Assembly (NCBI RefSeq): GCF_036226365.1
Contig: NZ_CP108462.1
Location: forward strand, 3,948,501-4,012,500
Direction: 5' to 3'
Source of the DNA: Streptomyces sp. NBC_01262
Lineage (GTDB): Bacteria; Actinomycetota; Actinomycetes; Streptomycetales; Streptomycetaceae
Length of the DNA: 64,000 bases
In this document: one piece after another, positions 23,814-33,741 of the stretch
Numbering within the stretch: the stretch's first letter is position 1
Layout of the letters: every line of letters starts with the position of its first letter
Translations under genes and position numbers: made by a program
Notes under the pieces: generated by a model
Seen by the model: only the letters and a program-made list of their open reading frames with translations
Told to the model about the DNA's origin: nothing
The model's database searches: none

Positions 23814-25799
23814 TCACGCTCCGACAGCTACGAGGACGGCGAGCACGACCGAGCCGGCCAGCAGCACGCTGAGATAGGTCTGCACATTGCCGGTCTGGGT
23901 GCGGCGGACGATCGCGCCGAGCAGGCGGGGCGCCGCGCCCGTGCCGCGTACGTAGGTCTCGATGACCTCGCGGTCCAGGAAGCGGACGAGGCTCGCGGCC
24001 GCCAGCACGGGGCGTACGAACAGTGCCGAGTAGACGGCGTCCAGGTGGAAGCCGGCGGCGGCGGGGCGGTGCAGCGGGCCGAGGAGGAGCCGGCCCGGGT
24101 CGCCGGGGTCGGCGGCTTTCCCCGCCGGGGGCAGCTCCAGGGCGGCCTCCTCGACGAGGGCGGGCTCGGCGGCCGCGGCGGACGCCGCGACCACGGCTTC
24201 GGCGGGCGTACGGCGGCGGGCGGCCGTGGCCTGCCAGGCGCCGTACATCGTGACGACGCCGACGAGCGCGAGGCCGACACCGAGGACGGAGGTGACCAGG
24301 GTCGGGGCGAGCTCCTCGCCGTCGAACCAGGCGGGGAGGTCGAAGACCTTCGGCACGAGGGAGACCATGCCGAAGCCGAGGGTCGGGATGGCCAGCACCC
24401 ACAGGACGACGTTCATGACGGCCGGATCGCGGCCGTGGTCGGGGACCTGCGCACCCTGGCCCCGGAAGGCGAGGAGGAACAGGCGGGTGGCGTACGCGGC
24501 CGTGAGGACGGCGGTGACCAGGCCCGCGACCAGGACCGTCCAGCCGACGGCGGACGGGATGTGGGCGGTGTGGCCGCCGGAGGCGTGCTCGGCGGCGCGG
24601 AGCACGGACTCCTTGGAGAAGAAGCCGGAGAAGGGGGGAATCGCGGCCAGGGCGGCCAGCGCGATGCCCATCGTCCACATGGCGTCCTCGGCGCGCTTGC
24701 CCAGGCCGTCCATGCGGGACATCGCGGCCAGTGAGTTGGTGCCGGCGGCGTGGATGAGCGAACCGGCGGCGAGGAACAGCAGCGCCTTGAAGGCGCCGTG
24801 CGAGAGGAGGTGGAAGACGGCGGCGCTGCGGTCGCCGACGGCCAGGGCACCGGCCATGTAGCCGAGCTGCCCGATCGTCGAATAGGCGAGCACGCGCTTG
24901 ATGTCGTCCTGGGCGAGCGCGGCGAGCCCGGAGCCGATCATGGTCACGGCGGCCATGACGGCGAGGACGGCCATCGCGGCGGCGGAGGTCTCGAAGACCG
25001 GCAGCAGCCGGGCGACGAAGTAGATGCCGGCCGCGACCATCGTGGCCGCGTGGATCAGCGCGGACACTGGCGTCGGACCGGCCATCGCGTCGGGCAGCCA
25101 GGTGTGCAGCGGGAACTGCGCGGACTTGCCGGCTACTCCGGCGAGCAGCAGCAGGGCGATGAGAGTGGGGTGGTGCAGTTCGCCATGGGTGGCGGCGGTG
25201 AGGATGCCGTTGATCCGGAACGTTCCGGCGTCGGTGGCGAGGGCGAACAGGCCGATCAGGAAGGGGACATCACCGAGCTTGGTGACCAGGAACGCCTTGA
25301 TCGAGGCGGAGCGGGCGGCCTCGGTCTCCCAGTAGTGGCCGACCAGGAAGTACGAGCAGATGCCCATGATCTCCCAGCCGACCAGCAGCACCATGACGTC
25401 GCCGGTGTAGACGACCAGGAACATCGCGGAGGTGAAGATGGCGACCAGGGCGGAGTACGACACATAGCGCGGGTCGTCGCGCAGGTAGCCGGTCGAGTAG
25501 AGCTGGACGCAGGTCGCGACCAGGCCGACGAGCACGGCGATCAGTACGGCGAAGCCGTCCAGGTGCAGGGCGATGTCGATCGGCACCGAGCCCGTCGGGG
25601 TGAGCCGGTGGGCGGAGTCGGTGGCCGGGCCGCTGCCCTGGCGTACCGCGACGATCGCCGCGAGCACGAAGGCGGCGGCGGTCGGCAGCACGGCCAGGGG
25701 CTGGGCGAAACCGGGGGCGCGTTTGCCGAGCAGGAGAGAGGCGGCCGCGCCCAGGAAGGGAAGGAGGAGGACGAGCACGGCCAGGGTCGTCACGGTCAC
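23814..25799 (-). CDS. nuoL: NADH-quinone oxidoreductase subunit L
   Basis: The 661-aa protein is the largest antiporter-like subunit, with about 16 transmembrane helices, the GWEIMGICSYFLVG and KSAQFPLHTWLPDAMAGPTPVSA signatures and the long lateral helix region toward the C-terminus. It begins at a GTG overlapping the nuoK stop by 4 nt. Confidence 0.95.
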   Translation of the reverse strand: MTVTTLAVLVLLLPFLGAAASLLLGKRAPGFAQPLAVLPTAAAFVLAAIVAVRQGSGPATDSAHRLTPTGSVPIDIALHLDGFAVLIAVLVGLVATCVQLYSTGYLRDDPRYVSYSALVAIFTSAMFLVVYTGDVMVLLVGWEIMGICSYFLVGHYWETEAARSASIKAFLVTKLGDVPFLIGLFALATDAGTFRINGILTAATHGELHHPTLIALLLLAGVAGKSAQFPLHTWLPDAMAGPTPVSALIHAATMVAAGIYFVARLLPVFETSAAAMAVLAVMAAVTMIGSGLAALAQDDIKRVLAYSTIGQLGYMAGALAVGDRSAAVFHLLSHGAFKALLFLAAGSLIHAAGTNSLAAMSRMDGLGKRAEDAMWTMGIALAALAAIPPFSGFFSKESVLRAAEHASGGHTAHIPSAVGWTVLVAGLVTAVLTAAYATRLFLLAFRGQGAQVPDHGRDPAVMNVVLWVLAIPTLGFGMVSLVPKVFDLPAWFDGEELAPTLVTSVLGVGLALVGVVTMYGAWQATAARRRTPAEAVVAASAAAAEPALVEEAALELPPAGKAADPGDPGRLLLGPLHRPAAAGFHLDAVYSALFVRPVLAAASLVRFLDREVIETYVRGTGAAPRLLGAIVRRTQTGNVQTYLSVLLAGSVVLAVLVAVGA

Positions 25800-26128
25800 G
25801 CTGCGGCCTCTGCCTTCTCCTCGCGGTCGGCGAGGTCGGTGAGCTTGTCGACGTCGGACGTGCCCCGGTTGCGGTAGACGAGCAGCACGATCGCCAGGCC
25901 GATGCCGATCTCGGCGGCGGCGATGACGATGACGAACAGCGTGAGCGCCTGCCCCGCGTGCACGGTGTCACGGAGCCAGACGTCGAACGCGACGAGGTTG
26001 AGGTTGACCGCGTTCAGCATCAGCTCGACCGACATCAGGACGAGGATCGCGTTGCGCCGGGCCAGTACGCCGTACAGCCCGACGGAGAACAGGAGGGCGG
26101 CCAGCACGGCCGGGTAGGCGAGGTGCAT
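25796..26128 (-). CDS. nuoK: NADH-quinone oxidoreductase subunit K
   Basis: The 110-aa protein has three transmembrane helices with the conserved Glu residues in LMSVELMLNAVNL and in AAAEIGIGLAIV, both needed for proton transfer. Its start overlaps the nuoJ stop by one base. A charged tail follows the last helix. Confidence 0.94.
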   Translation of the reverse strand: MHLAYPAVLAALLFSVGLYGVLARRNAILVLMSVELMLNAVNLNLVAFDVWLRDTVHAGQALTLFVIVIAAAEIGIGLAIVLLVYRNRGTSDVDKLTDLADREEKAEAAA

Positions 26129-26688
26129 CAGCGCGCTCCGATCTTCCGGTCGGTGCCGTTGGCTTCGGCCTTCTTACGGCTGAGGACGATAGCGCCGACC
26201 AGGGCGGCGAGCAGCAGTACGGACAGCGCCTCGAACGGCAGCACCCAGTGCTGGAAGAGGAACTGCCCGGTGACCGCGGTCGAGCCCTGCACGGGTCCGT
26301 CGAGGTTGATCCAGGTGGCCCGGAAGGCGTCCACGACCAGCCAGACCAGGGTGGCGGCGGAGGCCACGGCCACCACGAGCGCGGCCCAGCGGTTGCCCGA
26401 GTCGGCGTCCGGGGAGCGGCCGATGGGGGCCTTGGTGAGCATCAGCCCGAAGAGAAGGAGGACGACCACGGAGCCCACGTAGATCAGCACCTGCACCCAG
26501 GCGATGAACTCGGCGGTGAGCAGGAGGTACTCGACGGCCAGCCCGCCGAGCGCGACCACCAGCCACAGCGCGGCGTGCACCAGTTGCTTGGTGCTCACGG
26601 TGATGAGGGCGGCCCCCAGGGTCGCGATGCCGACGAGCACGAAGGTGATCTCGACGCCCGTCGGGGACAGGAAGCCGGAGTGGCTCAT
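26128..26688 (-). CDS. nuoJ: NADH-quinone oxidoreductase subunit J
   Basis: The 186-aa protein has about five transmembrane helices, with AWVQVLIYVGSVVVLLLFGLML-type TM3 characteristic of NuoJ. The ATG at 26688 overlaps the nuoI stop by 4 nt. Confidence 0.93.
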   Translation of the reverse strand: MSHSGFLSPTGVEITFVLVGIATLGAALITVSTKQLVHAALWLVVALGGLAVEYLLLTAEFIAWVQVLIYVGSVVVLLLFGLMLTKAPIGRSPDADSGNRWAALVVAVASAATLVWLVVDAFRATWINLDGPVQGSTAVTGQFLFQHWVLPFEALSVLLLAALVGAIVLSRKKAEANGTDRKIGAR

Positions 26689-27254
26689 GCCTCGCCCTCC
26701 TGCGACTGTGCCTGCGCCTGTGCGGCAGCGGCTGCGGCGGCCGCGGTCTTCTCCGCCGACTTCTGCGCGGCCGCGAGTTCCTTCGGCTCCTCGGCGCCCG
26801 GGTCGAGCGGCGGCGGGGCCGGCACGGTCCACATCCACTCGCGGAGCTTGTCGCGCTCATGGGTCAGTTCGAGGATGTCGGTCTCCGCGTACTCGAACTC
26901 CGGTGACCAGAACAGCGCGTCGAAAGGACAGACCTCGATGCAGATCCCGCAGTACATGCACAGCGAGAAGTCGATCGCGAAGCGGTCCAGCACATTGCGG
27001 CTCCGCTCCCGCCCGCCGGGGGCGGCGGCGGGCATCGTCTCCTTGTGGGAGTCGATGTAGATGCACCAGTCGGGGCACTCACGGGCGCACAGCATGCACA
27101 CCGTGCAGTTCTCCTCGAACAGCGCGATGACACCGCGGCTGCGCGGGGGCAGTTCGGGCTGCACCTCCGGGTACTGCGCGGTGACCGAGCGGCGCGTCAT
27201 CGTCCGCAGGGTGACGGCGAGGCCCTTGGCCAGGCCGGAGCCGGGGATGGACAT
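26685..27254 (-). CDS. nuoI: NADH-quinone oxidoreductase subunit I, 2x[4Fe-4S] ferredoxin-like
   Basis: The 189-aa protein carries two CxxCxxCxxxCP clusters (CTVCMLCARECP at about 50-61 and CMYCGICIEVCP at about 99-110), which relay electrons toward the N2 cluster in NuoB. The C-terminal tail (about 150-189) is Ala/Gln-rich and low in complexity. In a complex lacking NuoEFG this subunit is the probable entry point for electrons from ferredoxin (inference). Confidence 0.94.
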   Translation of the reverse strand: MSIPGSGLAKGLAVTLRTMTRRSVTAQYPEVQPELPPRSRGVIALFEENCTVCMLCARECPDWCIYIDSHKETMPAAAPGGRERSRNVLDRFAIDFSLCMYCGICIEVCPFDALFWSPEFEYAETDILELTHERDKLREWMWTVPAPPPLDPGAEEPKELAAAQKSAEKTAAAAAAAAQAQAQSQEGEA

Positions 27255-28216
27255 CAGGAGATCACCACCTTCACGACGCCGGTCAGCGCGATCTGGGCCA
27301 GGGAGAGGGGGATGAGCACGGTCCAGGCCAGCTTCTGGAGCTGGTCCTCACGCATACGGGGATACGTGACCCGCAGCCAGATGACGACGAAAGCGAGGGC
27401 GAAGGTCTTCAGCAGGGTCCAGAGCCAGCCGACGCTGTCCGACCACGGCCCGTGCCACCCGCCGAGGAACAGCACGGTGGTCAGGCCGGACAGCACCACG
27501 ATCCCGGCGTACTCCGCGAGCAGGAAGAAGGCGAAGCGCAGGCCCGTGTACTCGGTGTACGCGCCGAAGATGATCTCCGAGTCCGCCACCGGCATGTCGA
27601 ACGGCGGCCGCTGCAGCTCCGCGAGGCCCGCCGTGAAGAACACGACCGCGCCCACCAGCTGCCACGGCGTCCACCACCAGTGGTACGACTCCACGATCCC
27701 GGGCAGCGACAGGGTGCCCGCCGCCATCGCCACCGACGCGGCGGCCAGCAGCATCGGCAGCTCGTACGCCATCAGCTGCGCGGCCGTGCGCAGACCGCCG
27801 AGGAGGGAGAACTTGTTCGCCGACGCCCAGCCCGCCATGAGCGAGCCGAGGACGCCGACGCCCATCACGGCGAGCACGAAGAACAGGCCCGCGTCGATGT
27901 CCTGGCCGACGAACCCGTTCGGGCCGACCGGGATCGCGATCAGGACCAGGAGGTAGGGAAGCAGCGCCACGGCGGGCGCCATCTGGAAGATCCTGCGGTC
28001 CGCGTCGGCCGGGACCACGTCCTCCTTCTGCACGAACTTCACGCCGTCCGCGACGAGCTGCGCCCAGCCGTGGAAGCCGCCCGCGTACATCGGGCCGAGG
28101 CGGCCCTGCATGTGGGCCATCACCTTGTGCTCGGTCTGGCCGACGATCAGGGGGAGGGTGAGGAACGCGACGAGCACGACGACCAGGCGCAGGGCGACGT
28201 CGAGGATGTCGTTCAC
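27254..28216 (-). CDS. nuoH: NADH-quinone oxidoreductase subunit H
   Basis: The 320-aa protein has eight or more transmembrane helices and the family signatures around MQGRLGPMYAGGFHGWAQL and LAELQRPPFDMPVADSE, which line the quinone pocket. It begins at a GTG overlapping the nuoC stop by 4 nt. There is no nuoD, E, F or G between nuoC and nuoH. Confidence 0.94.
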   Translation of the reverse strand: MNDILDVALRLVVVLVAFLTLPLIVGQTEHKVMAHMQGRLGPMYAGGFHGWAQLVADGVKFVQKEDVVPADADRRIFQMAPAVALLPYLLVLIAIPVGPNGFVGQDIDAGLFFVLAVMGVGVLGSLMAGWASANKFSLLGGLRTAAQLMAYELPMLLAAASVAMAAGTLSLPGIVESYHWWWTPWQLVGAVVFFTAGLAELQRPPFDMPVADSEIIFGAYTEYTGLRFAFFLLAEYAGIVVLSGLTTVLFLGGWHGPWSDSVGWLWTLLKTFALAFVVIWLRVTYPRMREDQLQKLAWTVLIPLSLAQIALTGVVKVVIS

Positions 28217-29027
28217 CGGCTGTCGCCTCCTTCGCCTGTCCCTGAGCCTGTGCCTTCGCCGTTGCCCGCGCCTTCGCCCGCGCCTTCACCCGCGGCGGGC
28301 TTCGGCTGCTCCCACGGGGCGTCGGGGGTGGGCGGCGCCTGGCTGGCGGAGCCCTCCGTGACGCTGCGGGCGCGCCGCGCCGGGCGCTCTCCGGCAGCGG
28401 CAGCGGCAGCGCCGGGACGCGCGGCGCGGGCCGGACGGGCCGGGGCGGGCGGGAGCTGGCCCTTCATCGGGCCCCACTCGTTGGGGTCGGGCACGCCGGG
28501 CGGGAGCATCGTGCGGCGCTTGGGTCCGCCGTGCTCGGACTCCCCCGGCTCCTTGGCGCCCGGCCAGGCCTTGGCGACGCGGGCGGCCAGGACGAAGTCC
28601 TTGCGCAGCGGATGGCCCTCGAAGCCCTCGGGGAGCAGAAGCGGCACCAGGTGCGGGTGGCCGGTGAAGTCGATGCCGAACATCTCGTGGGTCTCGCGCT
28701 CGTGCCAGCCTGCGCCCGCGTAGACATCGGTGGCACTCGCCAGCGCCGGGGCCTCGTGCGGGACCGTCGTACGGACGAGCAGCCTGCGCACGCGGCCCTC
28801 GCCGATGGACACCACATGCGCGCAGATACGGAAACCGGTCCCCGGCTCGTCGACGGCGCTGAGCCAGTCGAAGAAGGTGCAGGCCAGTTTGTCGCGGGCG
28901 ATCTCCAGAGCGGCGATCCACGAACCGGCGGGAACGTCGACCGTCAGCAGGCCGTACGCCTCCTGCGCCGTCGCCTCCTCGCCGAAGAGCTCGGCGACGG
29001 CGTCCGGCAGCCGGTCGTAGGGCGTGG

Positions 29028-29031
<4 letters not shown>
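28213..29031 (-). CDS. nuoC: NADH-quinone oxidoreductase subunit C with a long disordered tail
   Basis: The 272-aa protein has a NuoC domain at about 15-170, including the ERETHEMFGIDFTGHP signature and HPLRKDF. Residues 175-272 form a Pro/Ala/Gly-rich low-complexity tail absent from standard NuoC, ending in Gly-Glu repeats. Streptomyces paralogous nuo clusters have a similar separate NuoC (recalled). NuoD is missing here and would have to come from another locus. The ATG overlaps nuoB by 4 nt. Confidence 0.9.
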
Positions 29032-29587
<556 letters not shown>

Positions 29588-29597
<10 letters not shown>

Positions 29598-29956
29598 TCC
29601 AGGACCCCCTTCTTCCATGCGTAGAGCAGTCCGACGGCGAGGAAGCCCAGGAAGACGAACATCTCCACCAGCGTCGTGGCGCCGTATCCCTTGGCGGAGA
29701 AGACCGTCGCCCAGGGGAAGAGGAAGATCGCGTCGACCGCGAAGATGACGTAGAGGAAGGAGTAGACGTAATAGCGGATCTGGGTGTGCGCCCAGCCCTC
29801 GCCGACCGGGTCGACCCCGCACTCGTAGGTGAGCAGCTTCTCGTGCGTCGGCAGGTCGGGTCGCAGCAGCCGCCCGGCGCCGAAAGCCACGGCGACGAAG
29901 AGCACCCCGACCACTGCGACCAGGCCGACGACCGAGTAGCCGTGGAAGTAGTCCAC
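29588..29956 (-). CDS. nuoA: NADH-quinone oxidoreductase subunit A
   Basis: The 122-aa protein has three transmembrane helices and the conserved YECGVDPVGEGW loop of NuoA. It begins with GTG and is the first gene of the ten-gene operon. The 232-bp gap to the divergent sensor kinase gene must hold promoters for both directions; I could not pick a convincing -35/-10 pair. Confidence 0.94.
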
Positions 29957-30188
29957 GTCCGTCCGCCCCTCGATTCTCGTCGTTCCCTCGTTGTCCAGCG
30001 ATCCCGGTGGATCTTTAGACGATCTGTACGGACGGAGTCTAGGCCCAACCCCTCAAGAGCTGAGCACCCCCTTCGCAGCGGATTCGGTGCTGGCCGGGAC
30101 GATCTGGGGACAACCTCGGGATAACCCCACCCTGCTCCTCCTACGCACCCCATGGCGCGACCGGCGCCCCGCCCGGCAGTCTTGGGCC

Positions 30189-31337
30189 ATGAGCCAGCCA
30201 GAGACCACCCAATTGCCCCCGGCGCGGTTCGCGTTCGATGCCGTGACCTGGAAGGAGATCGCCTATCTGCTGGCGAACCTGCCGGTCGACATCGCCGGTT
30301 TCGTCTATGTGGTCGTCATGCTCTACCTCGGCATCGGGCTGTCGGTCACCGTGGTCGGCGTGCCCATGCTGGCCCTCGGGCTGGCGGGCTGCCGGCTCGC
30401 CGGGCGGCTGGAGCGGGGCCGGGCGAGGGGGATGCTGGGGGTGACGGTAGAGGAGCCGAGCCCGCTGCGGCTGGGGCGGCTGGGCTTCTTCCCCTGGCTG
30501 TGGACCTCCGTCAAGGATCCGGTGGCCTGGCGGCACGCTCTCTACTTCTCGATACGACTGCCCTGGGGCATCACCACCTTCACCCTGACCCTGGTGTCGC
30601 TCTTCGTGGCCTGGCCGGTGCTGCCGTTCATCGCGCGCGGCCTGGCCAATGTCGACCGGGCGATGGTGCGGGGGCTGCTGCAGCCCTCCGACGAGCTGGA
30701 GCGGCGGATCGCCGAGCTGGAGTCGGACCGGGGCGTCGTGGTGGACACCGCCGCCGCCGACCTGCGGCGCATCGAGCGCGACCTGCACGACGGGGCCCAG
30801 GCCCGGCTCGTCGCCCTCGCGATGGGGCTGGGTCTGGCGAAGGAGAAGCTCCTGGAGGACCCGGACACCGCGGCCAAGATGGTCGACGAGGCGCACGGCG
30901 AGGTGAAGCTCGCCCTGCAGGAGCTGCGCGACCTGGCCCGCGGCATCCACCCGGCCGTACTGACCGACCGCGGCCTGGACGCCGCGCTGTCCTCGATCTC
31001 GGCGCGGTGCACGGTGCCGGTAGCGGTGACGGTGGACCTGACCGTCCGGCCGGCCCCGGCGATCGAGGGCATCGCGTACTTCACGGTCTCGGAGCTGCTG
31101 CAGAACATCAGCAAGCACAGCGGGGCGCGGGCGGCGAGCGTGGAGCTGTGGCGCTCCGACGGGCGGCTGATGGTGCAGGTGCGCGACGACGGCTCGGGCG
31201 GGGCGTCCACGGACTCCGGGTCGGGCCTGGCCGGACTGTCGGAGCGGCTCGGCTCCGTCGACGGTCTGCTGGTCGTGGACTCACCGGCCGGGGGGCCGAC
31301 GGTGGTGACGGCGGAGCTGCCCTGGCGCGAGCGGTAG
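30189..31337 (+). CDS. two-component sensor histidine kinase (HisKA_3), first of a tandem pair
   Basis: The 382-aa protein has an N-terminal membrane sensor region with about four hydrophobic segments (28-70, 120-155), a HisKA_3 dimerisation domain with the phospho-acceptor His200 (RDLHDGAQ) and a C-terminal HATPase domain with SELLQNISKHSGA and SGLAGLSERL. It is divergent from nuoA. Three blocks of its kinase domain are identical at DNA level to the next gene. It likely phosphorylates the LuxR-type regulator at 32851. The stimulus is unknown; the neighbours suggest redox or respiratory state (inference). Confidence 0.9.
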   Translation: MSQPETTQLPPARFAFDAVTWKEIAYLLANLPVDIAGFVYVVVMLYLGIGLSVTVVGVPMLALGLAGCRLAGRLERGRARGMLGVTVEEPSPLRLGRLGFFPWLWTSVKDPVAWRHALYFSIRLPWGITTFTLTLVSLFVAWPVLPFIARGLANVDRAMVRGLLQPSDELERRIAELESDRGVVVDTAAADLRRIERDLHDGAQARLVALAMGLGLAKEKLLEDPDTAAKMVDEAHGEVKLALQELRDLARGIHPAVLTDRGLDAALSSISARCTVPVAVTVDLTVRPAPAIEGIAYFTVSELLQNISKHSGARAASVELWRSDGRLMVQVRDDGSGGASTDSGSGLAGLSERLGSVDGLLVVDSPAGGPTVVTAELPWRER

Positions 31338-31442
31338 GGATAGCCCCCGGACCAAGACGCCGATCCGCACCATGGGCGCGAGGCGCCCGCCGTACGACGC
31401 TGGACGCACATCACCTCACTGCTCAGGACCTTAGGACTGGCC

Positions 31443-32762
31443 ATGGCTACGTACACGGACACGGATACGGACACGCGTGAGCATCTGCTGCCCATCGCGC
31501 TGCGCGCGCCGTTGCAGGCGCGTACGTGGCGGGAGCTGCTGTATCTGCTGCTGAATCTGCCGATGGGGATCATCGGCTTCGTCTACGCGGTGACGATGCT
31601 GTCCCTGGGCGCCGGGCTGCTGGTGACCTTCCTGGGCGTGTTCGTACTGGCGCTGCTGCTGGCGGGCTGCCGGGGGCTGGGGACCGTGGAGCGGCAGCGG
31701 GCGCGCAGCTTGCTGCGGCTGGAGGTGGCGGAGCCGGGGCCGGTGCGGCCGAAGGCGCGGGGGTTCATGCCGTGGCTGGGGGCGCAGCTGGGCAACGGGG
31801 TGTCGTGGCGGCATGTCATCTACTCCTTCGTCCACTTCCCGTGGGGGGTCTTCACCTTCACCGTCTCGGTCACGTTCGTCACGTACGGCTGGGGCTTCCT
31901 GACCTACCCCTTGTGGCAGTGGGTCTTCCCGGTCTACGTCCACCAGCCCGGCCTGCAGATCTTCGGCCGCAGCGACGGCAGCGGCTGGTGGCTGGACTCG
32001 CCCTTCGAGCTGGCGGTCACCTCATGCGTCGGGCTGGTGCTGGTGCTGGTCACGCCGTGGCTGATCCGGGGCATGGCGCATGTGGACCGGGGGCTGGTGC
32101 GCGGGCTGCTCGGGCCGTCGCGGCTGGCCACCCGGGTCACCGAACTGGAGTCGGACCGGGGCGTCGTGGTGGACACCGCCGCCGCCGACCTGCGGCGCAT
32201 CGAGCGCGACCTGCACGACGGGGCCCAGGCCCGGCTCGTCGCCCTGGCGATGGGGCTCGGCCTGGCCAAGGAGAAGATGCGCGAGGACCCGGTCGCCGCC
32301 GCCGGCATGGTGGACGAGGCGCACGGCGAGGTGAAGCTCGCCCTGCAGGAGCTGCGCGACCTGGCCCGCGGCATCCACCCGGCCGTACTGACCGACCGGG
32401 GCCTGGACGCGGCGCTGTCCTCGCTGGCCGCGCGCTGCACGGTGCCGGTGTCGGTGACCGTGGACCTGCCGGGCCGGCCGGTGCCGGCGATCGAGGGCAT
32501 CGCGTACTTCACGGTCTCGGAGCTGCTGCAGAACATCAGCAAGCACAGCGGGGCCTCACGGGCCACGGCCGACGTCTGGCGGTCCGGCGACCGGCTCATG
32601 ATCCACGTCATCGACAACGGCCGCGGCGGCGCCTCCCTGGCCGGCGGCTCCGGCCTGGCCGGACTCGCCGAACGCCTGGACGCGGTCGAGGGCGTCCTGG
32701 CGGTGGACTCCCCCGCCGGCGGGCCCACCACCATCGCCGCGGAGCTGCCCTGGCGGACATGA
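31443..32762 (+). CDS. two-component sensor histidine kinase (HisKA_3), second of a tandem pair
   Basis: The 439-aa protein repeats the layout of its neighbour: membrane sensor region (about 32-78 and 122-215), HisKA_3 with His258 and HATPase domain. The sensor part differs and includes an extra segment around 145-190 between membrane helices, so the two kinases may read different signals through nearly identical catalytic parts. A 101-bp stretch at 32145-32245 is identical to 30717-30817. Confidence 0.9.
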   Translation: MATYTDTDTDTREHLLPIALRAPLQARTWRELLYLLLNLPMGIIGFVYAVTMLSLGAGLLVTFLGVFVLALLLAGCRGLGTVERQRARSLLRLEVAEPGPVRPKARGFMPWLGAQLGNGVSWRHVIYSFVHFPWGVFTFTVSVTFVTYGWGFLTYPLWQWVFPVYVHQPGLQIFGRSDGSGWWLDSPFELAVTSCVGLVLVLVTPWLIRGMAHVDRGLVRGLLGPSRLATRVTELESDRGVVVDTAAADLRRIERDLHDGAQARLVALAMGLGLAKEKMREDPVAAAGMVDEAHGEVKLALQELRDLARGIHPAVLTDRGLDAALSSLAARCTVPVSVTVDLPGRPVPAIEGIAYFTVSELLQNISKHSGASRATADVWRSGDRLMIHVIDNGRGGASLAGGSGLAGLAERLDAVEGVLAVDSPAGGPTTIAAELPWRT

Positions 32763-32850
32763 CTTCGCAGAGGCCTGGAATCCCCACGCGCCATCCGCCC
32801 CGGTACTGCAATGCTGGGGCGGTATACGCGAGCGTGGGGGAGCTGGAGTC

Positions 32851-33522
32851 GTGGAGGACAGGGTGCGGGTCGTCATCGCCGAGGATTCGGTGCTGCTCAG
32901 GGAGGGACTGACCCGGCTGCTGACCGATCGCGGGCACGAGGTGGTGGCGGGCGTCGGCGACGCCGAGGCGCTGATCAAGGTGATCCGCGAGCTGGCCGAC
33001 GAGGGCGCGCTGCCGGATGTGGTCGTGGCCGATGTGCGGATGCCGCCCACTCATACGGATGAAGGTGTACGCGCCGCCGTGCAACTGCGCCGGGAGCACC
33101 CGGGCGTCGGGGTGCTGGTGCTGTCGCAGTACGTGGAGGAGCAGTACGCGACCGAGCTGCTGGCCGACAGCAGCACCGGGGTCGGGTATCTGCTGAAGGA
33201 CCGGGTAGCCGAGGTACGGGAGTTCGTGGACGCTGTCGTGCGGGTGGCCCGGGGCGGGACGGCCCTGGACCCGGAGGTGGTGGCGCAGCTCCTCGGCCGC
33301 AGCCGTAAGCAGGACGTCCTGGCGGGGCTGACGCCCCGGGAGCGGGAGGTCCTGGGGCTGATGGCGGAGGGGCGGACGAACTCGGCGGTCGCCAAGGAGC
33401 TGGTGGTGAGCGACGGCGCGGTGGAGAAGCACGTGAGCAACATCTTCCTGAAGCTGGGGCTCGCGCCGAGCGAGGGGGACCACCGGCGGGTTCTGGCGGT
33501 GCTCACCTATTTGAATTCGTAG
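32851..33522 (+). CDS. LuxR-type response regulator
   Basis: The 223-aa protein has a receiver domain with Asp11/Asp12-type acidic pocket (AEDSVLL), the phospho-acceptor Asp61 (VVADVRMPP) and Lys in LLKD, and a C-terminal LuxR HTH (LTPREREVLGLMAEGRTNSAVAKEL). It starts at GTG and follows both sensor kinases, its probable partners. The 11-bp repeat array 40 bp downstream, ahead of korA, is a good candidate target. Confidence 0.92.
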   Translation: MEDRVRVVIAEDSVLLREGLTRLLTDRGHEVVAGVGDAEALIKVIRELADEGALPDVVVADVRMPPTHTDEGVRAAVQLRREHPGVGVLVLSQYVEEQYATELLADSSTGVGYLLKDRVAEVREFVDAVVRVARGGTALDPEVVAQLLGRSRKQDVLAGLTPREREVLGLMAEGRTNSAVAKELVVSDGAVEKHVSNIFLKLGLAPSEGDHRRVLAVLTYLNS

Positions 33523-33562
33523 GAGAAGAGCGTAAGAAAACGGCGTGAGAGAAGGGCGCTGG

Positions 33563-33606
33563 CTGACGGGGAACTGACGGAAATCCGACGGAGAACTGAC
33601 GAACCG
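33563..33606. promoter_or_regulatory. four 11-bp phased direct repeats upstream of korA
   Basis: The unit CTGACGGRGAA recurs with GACG starting at 33565, 33576, 33587 and 33598, an exact 11-bp period, so all copies face one side of the helix. TATAGA at 33626-33631 is a possible -10 box 20 bp further on. Such arrays serve activators binding as head-to-tail oligomers. The binder is unknown; the adjacent response regulator is one candidate. Confidence 0.65.
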
Positions 33607-33741
33607 CCCGCAGGCGTCCTTCACCTATAGAAGTCGAGCGTTTTCACAGGGAAGGCGACCCTTACCCACGTACGATGTTCGAGTGGGACAAGAGGTCACG
33701 ACCTTGAGCGTGAGCCGCCGCCTCGAAGGAGGACCGATTCA

